Origin: Isoetes taiwanensis | Lineage: Eukaryota > Streptophyta > Lycopodiopsida > Isoetales > Isoetaceae | Assembly (NCBI GenBank): GCA_021234155.1 | Contig: JAJEKV010000013.1 | Span: 22,450,378-22,514,377 of the forward strand | Length of the DNA stretch: 64,000 nt | Direction of reading: 5' to 3' | Shown: positions 57,160-64,000 of the stretch, one piece after another | Layout: every line of letters begins with the position of its first letter | Numbering within the stretch: the first letter of the stretch is position 1 | Position numbers and translations under genes: made by a program | The notes under the pieces: model-generated | What the model saw: only the letters and a program-made list of their open reading frames with translations | What the model was told of the DNA's origin: nothing | Databases searched by the model: none

Positions 57160-58520
57160 GGCTTTAGTCTGCTAGATGATTTGGAAGCACATCGCCAATT
57201 GGTTTTCAAAGGCAAATGCACTATAACGTTCTTGAAAGAGGAAAGTGGTTGTTGTGGCTCACCTACAGGAAGAAGTATTTCACCCTTAGGGTCCCTTTGC
57301 CACATTTCAATGCCTTGAACAAGCATCCACAACTTATTACATGGCCTCGGTATTTTATCTCTAATCCAAAACTTGGACTGAAGCAGCTTAGAATGCCATG
57401 TCAACTGATCTTTACCATCTAACAAGTATCCCTTCACAAATGATTCCAATTAGCAACCTCGTCGACCAAGAAGGTCATGGGATTAGGGTCAATACAATTC
57501 TCAGATATGTCCATGAGTTCAGAGAGACTTGTCACGTTCTCTCTCTTAACCTTAGTATAGGATGTAGCAAAAAATGCATCTATATCATCATGTGTGTGCC
57601 GAACATTCATGAACCCCACCTTCATAATCGTGAAGACCCCAAACACAATAGTATGAAATTGCTCCAAGCATCCATCTATTCTTGATTTCTTTTCAACAGT
57701 TATCAAGTTGAATACATAGTTTTTCAGGCAGTTGTTTTCCATGTATTCGAAACTCATTGCATGTCCTTTTTATTTCGTTTGACACTTTTGATATCAGCTC
57801 GATTATCTGCCTTTGGTAGATAAGTGGTTATCCATCAAAACATCAAAACTAGGGCTGATGGAGACTACCTCCTTCCTTCTATAGTTCCTCTCTCTGCTAT
57901 TCTCAAGCACTTGAAAATCGAACTCATCCCGTTAAAGTAGTTATCAAGTGCAATGAGAGTGAAGAGCTAGTACCTTCAGATTTGTCATAAAAGTCCTAAC
58001 AAGATTGGATTGCAAGAACATCGAAATGAGCATTCATTGCAATGTATATAAACTTCATACCTCTTCTCATTTGTCGTATAGATGGAGTCAAGGCATATAG
58101 CTCTATCCTTTCCAAATTCAACAAGGCATCTTTCTGGATTGGTGTCATAACTTCAATTGAAACACATTGCCTTGATCATGATGGAAGACACTTTTTTGAT
58201 GTTGTTGCACCTGTATGTGGATGCTTGTTTGAAGGTCTTCATACAACTTACAAATGGATCGAGCCACCAATTTACCAATATTGTAGATTTCATTACATTT
58301 ATAACATGTCATCCCTGCAAAGCCCATCCAATCCAACAAGCATTTGGTGGGAGAATACATAAGTGATTCCTTCCGGAAGTATTTGTCCGTTGTGATTCCG
58401 CGGGACGTGATTTTTTGGATGGCTAGGATGATCCCAATGTATCGATGGCTGGGATCCACTGGAAAGTACTTGACGGTGTTAGGTACCCAAAATGGTGTTT
58501 CTAGAAGAGAACCCATTCAA
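57160..58520 (-). pseudogene. Decayed DUF7869-type protein gene (transposon-associated)
   Basis: Minus strand. The frame 57757-57434 contains NCLKNYVFNLI, then VFGVFTIMKVGFMNVRHTHDDIDAFF and later PMTFLVDEVANW. The GF-x-x-V-x-HTHDDIDA-x-F signature, preceded by a DNC-x-K-N-like block, is that of DUF7869 proteins, a family found in plants and other eukaryotes and often multi-copy. Frame 57449-57138 (LTWHSKLLQSKFWIRDKIP) and frame 58516-58145 (TPFWVPNTVKYFPVDPSH; CYKCNEIYNIGKLV) read as protein in the same orientation and may be flanking exons or parts. The pieces are in different frames with stops between. Family assignment is from memory of the motif. Confidence 0.5.
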
Positions 58521-61149
58521 GGAGAGTTGGTTATTCTCTAGGAAGGGTTGTTCTGTGAAGGTATTACCATATACATGATAAAGCTACTTTGAGCTCAAAA
58601 ACTATATAAAGATTTATGCAACCATCTAAAACTCCAAATCATGGAAAACTCTCATTCTTGGGAAAGGTCCTATGCACAAAACATCAGTGTCCGGGTGTTT
58701 GATTAATGAGACTGGATCAAAAAATACAATGACTCACAGGAATACACAATAATGAATCCCAAATGCGTGAAATTAGAATCAAATGCCTCAGAACTAGACA
58801 ATCACCGAGGTAAAATGAATGGAGTATGCAACAAGTAATCCCACAAGGTCTCAGGATTTGAAGAACATTGCCGAAGGTAAAACCATCCCAAGTCAGAAAT
58901 TATCGTCGGGATAAAAAACCCCGCCCTTTTGAATTTTCTATGAAAACCCTAACGACAAATAACCGACTCGAAGAGTAGTCACCGACGGAAAAGACGCTGA
59001 AGATGCGCATACGCCCATGATAGTCTACGAAGAATGTCAACTGGAAAAAACTCAACGACCTCTGCAACACGCAGCCCCAAATCATATGCCAAAATCCATC
59101 ACATCAATTATCACTCTAAACTGCAAAGCCAGGAAAATCAATCACGCCAATCGTCAAAGTGTTAAAGCAGTCGTCCTTTTACGAAGTGCCAGCTTGAAAA
59201 AAAAATCCAAATGGAAGATATATAAAAGATCGAATAAAATTTCGATGGCAAGCATAAAGTTGAGAAAGAAGATTGAGAAAATTAGAAAGTCAATAGGAAA
59301 ACACGTAATTGGAAGCCACAATGCTATGCCGAGAAGAGAAAATAGGCACATCCAATAGAAGAGCCCTTTAGAGCCTACCCAGAAGCGACAAGTTCTATGC
59401 CGAGAGAGAGACAGTAGAAGCACGACCAATGGGAAAAATTCGAAGGAAAAACCCCACGGGAAAAGAGAGAACCCCAAAGGTATTATTCGGAAGTCACAAT
59501 GCTATGCCGAGAAAGAATATGAGAGATGATGAACCAAATCCACAATCCACCGCCCAATCTATCATGACAACGACCATCAAAACAAAGAGGGTTGAGCAAG
59601 CACATGCACATAGATCCTCCCTATACAAGTAACACTGACCAAAACACAAACAACCACTCAATGACCTTAAGAGAGAAAAAAGGACAGAGCTGATATTAAG
59701 AAACAAAGATCCAGCTCAGAAAGAACGCCGATGAGAACTGAGAGAGAGAACATAATATATATATGGGAGAAAGGAGCCAAATGAGGCCTAAGCCAAAGAA
59801 GGTATCCTTTTCCCAAGAATGATGGTTCTATTCATGCTAAATAGAACCATTGCATTCTTGGGAAAGGTCCTATGCAAAAAACATCAATGTTCGACAGAAG
59901 AAGAATAATCCTAAACTCAAACAAAGACCGAAACTACGAGGGACTATAAGGTATAGAGGAGTTAACCAGAACTACCCTAAGAATCAAAATAAAAAGATAC
60001 AGAATAAAGCAGAAGCAGTGGAGTCAAGGAACAATATGGCAATAAGGAGGTGTGACAAACCAAACAAGCAGTAGACACCAACCATTGATAAATGGAGAAA
60101 AGCCGCATGAGGACCAACGAACCAACACAAACAGAGTGCAACCAAAACTAACGCAATGAAAGGATTAGTTAGACTACAAAGCAATGATGAATCAACCAAA
60201 ATAACAGATATGAGCAATCGGACTGAAGAAGTGGAAGAGCCACGTAGTTAAAGGGAAAACCTGATGACGAACATACTGTAAGCAATATAAGGCTAGAACA
60301 CTAAGGTAAAGACACAGAATGATATCTCAAGAAGGAGCTAATGATGATAAGTTAAAAAGTTGATGCTTCAACAAAGGACAAGGAACACAAGTTGACTCCC
60401 CATAGCCTGAACATAATCAAAAGTGTGATGAGAACTAAAAGAAACAAAATGGAGCCGTAAGGGATAAAAGATGAACAGAACCCAGCAAACTGATGAGGCA
60501 AGGAAATACTAGAGACCAATAAGACATAAGATCCGAGCGGTGTACATGGAACCAAACAGTAACATAGAAAATGAAACTAACAAAGAAACGTGATGAAAAT
60601 AGACTCTAACGAATAAAGACATCTGGATAAAGACAACTACAAGGATAAGAAAGCATGAACAACTGACTCACAAGGCCAATAGAACAAGTAGGATCGAAGG
60701 TCAAGAAGATTAGCAATGAAACTATGCAAGGAAAAATGAAACAATAAGCTAAACGAGAATAATGAGACTAAAAGAACAAACCCAAAACAAATGAACACAA
60801 TCAACTAGCTATGGAGCAAGTGAGGCAAGATGACACAGATATGATTCAAGGCAATAGAAATGGCTGCTAGATATGGAAGGGCAGGAGGGACATATTGAGC
60901 AATAACTGAAAGATTCTGATAGAAAGAAGGAGAGTGTCAGATGGTCAACCTTGGAGGAATAAGAGAGAAGTGAGTAAGAAAAAGCATAACACGAACTATG
61001 GAAGTAAATGGAACATAAGCAGGTGTGCAGGAGTCCATAGGAAGAATTAAGACCCTTGAAATAAGAACGAATATCAAAGCATATACTAAAAAGGCTCTGG
61101 AACTATATAGAGTTAATGAAGCAACCTAAGATAACTGAAACTAAAGGAA
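58521..61149 (+). other. A-rich stretch, probably decayed LINE-D 5' region
   Basis: The plus strand is strikingly rich in A and G and poor in T from about 58900, most strongly 59200-61150. No frame exceeds about 113 codons. Two strings recur: TTCTTGGGAAAGGTCCTATGC (58657 and 59856; 21 bases, so listed as positions only in part) and CACAATGCTATGCCGAGAA (59317 and 59495). The A-bias and the LINE-D ORF1 that begins directly after suggest a decayed 5' UTR/ORF1 coiled-coil region, but I cannot align it to LINE-A ORF1. Confidence 0.4.
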
Positions 61150-61602
61150 GTGAAGGACGACACGAAAAACAAAAAAATGAGTGAAAGCATTTCTAGAAAT
61201 GTAGCTGTTTTTATATATGTACATATGTACCCAATGCACAAATTAGGGGAAAAAAAAATACAAGAGGAAAATATCTCGGATGTGATTGATAGATTTTTCA
61301 AGGAAACGATGCATTTGCATGATCCACAGGTTGTAACATCAAGAAGACTAGGTAAGCCTGCATTTCATAACCGTCCCATTCTTGTCAAATTCAGAAATAA
61401 GGATGCGAGAGACCGAGTAATGCACAATAGAAGCATATTGGAAGGCGAGAAAGGCATATGGTTGGATGCAGATTTAACTCCTACACAGCTTGAATTCCGA
61501 AAGAAAGAATGGCAGAAGGTTAAGGAAGCAAGAAACACCAGAGTTATAGCATATCTGGATAAGAGTGGCAAAGCAGTGATAACCAACAGGAAAAGAAATT
61601 AG
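61150..61602 (+). pseudogene. LINE-D ORF1, L1-like ORF1 C-terminal domain
   Basis: A clean 150-codon frame. After a basic start come ISDVIDRFFKETMHL, VVTSRRLGKP, PILVKFRNKDARDRVMHN, GIWLDADLTPTQLEFRKKEW and KVKEARNTRVIAYLDKSGK. The order RLGKP / PILVKF / DLTP / VKEAR matches the layout of the C-terminal domain of L1 ORF1 proteins (Transposase_22). It corresponds to the damaged part of LINE-A ORF1. Upstream coiled-coil sequence is missing or decayed. Confidence 0.75.
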
Positions 61603-61614
61603 GAAGTTAGGGCC

Positions 61615-61822
61615 TTGAAGGTTAGCTTATGGAATGCTCATGGATTACATCAAGTAAAGATAGCAGCTACATGCCAAGTTTGGAACCAGCAAGATATTTT
61701 ACTATTTACAGAGACATGGGAACACCAGACTCGTCCATTGCCAGAGATACCAGGATTTATGCTGATAGGAAATGTATGGAATGAAAAAGGAAGTAATGTA
61801 GGACGAGGATTTGGAAGGCATT
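61615..61822 (+). pseudogene. LINE-D ORF2 start, endonuclease fragment
   Basis: Begins MKVSLWNAHGLHQVK 12 bases after the ORF1 stop and continues [10 protein letters not shown] and [13 protein letters not shown], parallel to LINE-A ORF2 from 19426. It stops near the GRGFGG motif of the endonuclease because of the junction with the H3 sequence. Confidence 0.8.
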
Positions 61823-62135
61823 AGGTAGTCTTCGACGGCCTCCTGGAGGGCGAGCATAGCAAAAGTCTGGAACTGAAGGTCGGTCCAATACTCATGTGCT
61901 GTCTCTCGGACCAGACGCTGGAAGGGAAGCTTCTATAATAGAAGTTCGGTGGTCTTCTGATACTTTCGGATCTCTCACAACGTCACAATATCAAGCCTAT
62001 ACCTATGCGGCTTCTTTTGATGCGTCGGCTTCTTGGAAAGGGTCTTGCCCCTTGAGATGGGGTGTGGTCGAAAGCGGCGCCTATAGCCGCCCTGCGGGCG
62101 AATCCTCGTGTGGCCTTGCCAATACTCCCCCACAC
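61823..62135 (-). pseudogene. Histone H3 (or H3 variant) pseudogene fragment
   Basis: Minus strand. From about 62020 the frame reads KKPHRYRLDIVTL, stop, EIRKYQKTTELLL, stop, [20 protein letters not shown] and [17 protein letters not shown], ending at the LINE-D junction. This follows H3 from the end of the N-tail through the alpha-N helix and alpha-1 into alpha-2 almost position by position. Two in-frame stops replace conserved Arg codons (LREI; LIRKLPFQRL). A weaker N-tail match, SIGKATRGFARRAA, lies at 62135-62095 in another frame. The alpha-1/loop region differs from canonical H3. The C-terminal third is missing. Confidence 0.75.
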
Positions 62136-62139
62136 TTTG

Positions 62140-63046
62140 AGCTTCTCCTCAGGGCGCCCGGGACTTACGTCTTTGTGCACTTCCGCTTCGCTTGGACAAC
62201 GGGGTTTCACCGCAAATTCGGGGCCCATTGCATGTTGTGCTCCTCATCTTGCTGAGTCTGGTGGTGGGTCTCTTGCTCACGTGCATTCACTCTCCTCAAC
62301 AACTCTTTCTGGTACCTGTCGGGCCTAGCCTGCATATCTAGTTGGATGGATATCAGGTGGTCCACTGTGAGGTATGTTAGGACGTCACCCCAAATAAAAC
62401 TTTAGGTTGCCTCATCATAGTGGTAGGGGGGAAGGTTGAATGGATTCCCCACTATGATGGCTTGCCTGTCTCCCCGGTAGACATACTCTCTACCCCAGGC
62501 CTTCGAGTCTCCCCTTTCCATCTCCCATGTGTCATCTCCTTGGGCGAGCCCTATAATCCTCTCGGCCTCTGCCAGGATGGCCTCTTCTTCGGCAACCTAA
62601 CCTCCACACACGAGGGAGGGTAACTTAACCAGCATCAGGACTTGGTCGGGCTGCTCTACTAATGTGTAAGGCTGTCCTAGGGCATTAAGTTTCAGCAAAA
62701 AGTACTCAGACAGATGGAAAATAGGGTAAGCGACCCTATCTCCGGCGATAAATCGTTGCACGAGCTCGACTAAAAGAAGCTCAACCTTGTCGGAGTCGCT
62801 GGCAAGCTGCTCTACGAGCTCAGTAAATATTTGATGAACACTGAGGTTACAGTAACTAACGTAACCCCAGGTACGAGCCATATTCATTGGTGTAGGAATT
62901 TTTTTTGAAAGGAGGTGCTGGTATGGCGGATGTGGAGACGACCAAGCACAAAGTTGTGGGGAAGCGAGCTCTTCTCCGGCGGCTATGGCGGACGGACGAG
63001 GCGAAGAGCGCAAGTCAGTGAGATGGGATAAAATAATAACCGTCAC
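62140..63046 (-). pseudogene. Decayed ORF of unknown function in an LTR element
   Basis: One frame runs from 63046 to about 62230 on the minus strand with in-frame stops. Readable segments include HQIFTELVEQLASDSDKVEL, FIAGDRVAYPIFHLSEYFLL (63046-62597), then after a stop VAEEEAILAEAERIIGLAQG and YVYRGDRQAIIVGNPFNLPP, then, after another stop, DHLISIQLDMQARPDRYQKE. No retroviral motif is seen. It lies where gag would be relative to the 5' LTR at 63558, so a gag-like gene or captured sequence are both possible. Confidence 0.4.
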
Positions 63047-63544
63047 TTTTTTTAAAGTTCAATTTTTTCTTCAAAGCTTTAAAAAAAAATATATATATAT
63101 ATATATACGGCAAAAATATGCATTTTTATACGAGTGCGTGTCGGGAAAAATATATATTTCTTTTGCAATTCTAAGATGTTGTTTTGCTAGACACACACTC
63201 TGTGTTCCCGTGCCTATTTGGTGTCGTCTTGATGCCGGATGCTACTGTCTCTGAAGTAATTGAACTGTGCCCGACACGTTGGTGCAAAAATTGCCTCCAT
63301 CCGAGTTACCTAGAAAAAGTTATGGCCCTTGGAAACAAGATACCTCCTTTCTCCACAAACTTAACATACTTACCATAATAACTTACACCTTCATACCTAA
63401 CTAGTTTAGTCCTCTTATAACTAAGCCAACACATACACTGGCTATGGAATTGGAGTAGTTTACCCTAAGACAAAGTCTCCTACAACCAACCAACCTAACG
63501 AGTTAGACTATGGCCAGTGCAATGATTTGGTCTACCAAAATCAT
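63047..63544 (-). other. Untranslated leader of the minus-strand LTR element
   Basis: Between primer site and decayed ORF. Contains a (TA)n run at 63089-63107. No gene. Confidence 0.5.
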
Positions 63545-63556
63545 GCTCTAATACCA
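63545..63556 (-). promoter_or_regulatory. tRNA primer-binding site
   Basis: TGGTATTAGAGC on the minus strand, one base from the LTR end. It differs at one position from the initiator-Met complement TGGTATCAGAGC. Confidence 0.8.
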
Positions 63557-63557
63557 C

Positions 63558-64000
63558 TGTGATGCTCCCTGGATCTATACGATGCTCCCATCATATAAAT
63601 ACGAGGAATTCCCCTCATGTGGCAACTATATCACCATGGAAAGGCCCTCCGCCTAACTCGGACCACTTGGGATGGCCAAGTGTCCGGGCGAGAAACACGG
63701 AGGCGTCATTCGTCCCACGTCCTCTATGGGAGTCCTATACAGCGGAAGCATACATACATCTTAGCATACAACAATCATGCTCAAAATAATATACCACCAC
63801 GAAGGGTGGTCCATTCATCATCATCATCCACATGGTAATACAAGTACAAGATAACATAAGCAAAATACCATAAATAAGGGCTCTACCCTGGGCTCAGACT
63901 CCATGGGGTCGACTAGCGGTCAGGGCATCAAGGTATCAGCAGATAGCGGTATAACATGGCGTTCGCTGGCATAGAACATTGGCTAGGGTAGTCCACTCCA
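63558..64000 (-). mobile_element. 5' LTR of a minus-strand LTR retrotransposon, runs off the window
   Basis: Ends GCATCACA (plus strand start TGTGATGC at 63558), directly followed on the minus strand by the primer site. Related throughout to 39288-39703 in the opposite orientation. ATTTATATGATGG near 63605-63585 on the minus strand may be the promoter TATA. Without the missing left boundary the LTR length is at least 443 bp. Confidence 0.85.

Larger units (their letters stand above)
61150..61822 (+). mobile_element. LINE-D, 3'-truncated copy of the LINE-A family
   Basis: Contains ORF1 (C-terminal part) and the first residues of ORF2, then ends abruptly within the endonuclease at GRGFG(R) near 61822, where histone H3-like sequence begins. 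A LINE copy lacking its 3' end cannot arise by normal target-primed insertion, so the break is from later insertion, deletion or recombination. Confidence 0.8.

Noticed and set aside
1..64000. CRISPR array, operon or bacterial features
   Set aside because: No regularly spaced direct repeats with unique spacers. Gene structure with GT-AG introns and retrotransposons is eukaryotic.

Overview
The window reads as nuclear DNA of a land plant, in a repeat-dense region. The grounds are a multi-exon, plant-style gene for mitochondrial ribosomal protein uL4 with GT-AG introns and a telo-box/TATA promoter, Ty1/copia elements primed by initiator-Met tRNA, a TRIM, hAT-type MITEs, and several LINE lineages with zf-RVT-like C-termini. 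Base composition is AT-rich, with no operons and no ribosome-binding-site logic. I cannot fix the species. A non-seed plant is possible but is inference only.

Layout. 1-10.5 kb: no gene I can support, a (AGA)n microsatellite and one promoter-like TATA. 10.5-15.2 kb: L1-type LINE relics, one of which is a three-layer nest (LINE reverse transcriptase split by a TRIM, whose LTR is split by a hAT MITE). 16.3-20.1 kb: the longest copy of a distinctive LINE family (LINE-A, minus), with a pair of inverted repeats nearby. 20-33.5 kb: mostly unrecognised sequence with a gutted LINE (25.2-26.3 kb), an LTR-like segment (26.8-27.4 kb), a polypurine/G-quadruplex tract (28.3 kb), short palindromic repeats (28.6 and 30.6-30.9 kb) and a decayed coiled-coil gene (32.6-33.4 kb). 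33.7-36.7 kb: LINE-B with a long (TAA)n tail. 37-39.7 kb: a pol-less LTR-element-like block.

40.0-44.0 kb holds the one convincing host gene, uL4m, in seven exons. It carries an in-frame TAA at codon 236 of 280. Its large third intron contains a processed pseudogene of ribophorin II (RPN2). 44.66-54.76 kb is a copia element interrupted by an inverted copy of the same family, each flanked by a perfect 5-bp target duplication; the inner copy is in turn interrupted by a hAT MITE with an 8-bp duplication. 55-57.2 kb: a LINE zf-RVT relic and LINE-C. 57.2-58.5 kb: a decayed gene with the HTHDDIDA signature of DUF7869-type proteins. 58.5-61.8 kb: A-rich sequence leading into LINE-D (ORF1 and start of ORF2), which stops abruptly at a broken histone H3 copy. 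62.2-64 kb: a decayed ORF and the 5' LTR of a minus-strand LTR element that runs off the window.

The main story is layered transposition. At least two independent nests can be ordered in time from target-site duplications, and the same hAT MITE family is the last arrival in both. Four related LINEs share an L1-like ORF1 C-terminal domain, an APE endonuclease, a YADD reverse transcriptase and, where the 3' end is present, a GGCC-loop-GGCC hairpin before a (TAA)n tail. All transposon genes here are broken by stops or frameshifts, so I see no autonomous element in the window.
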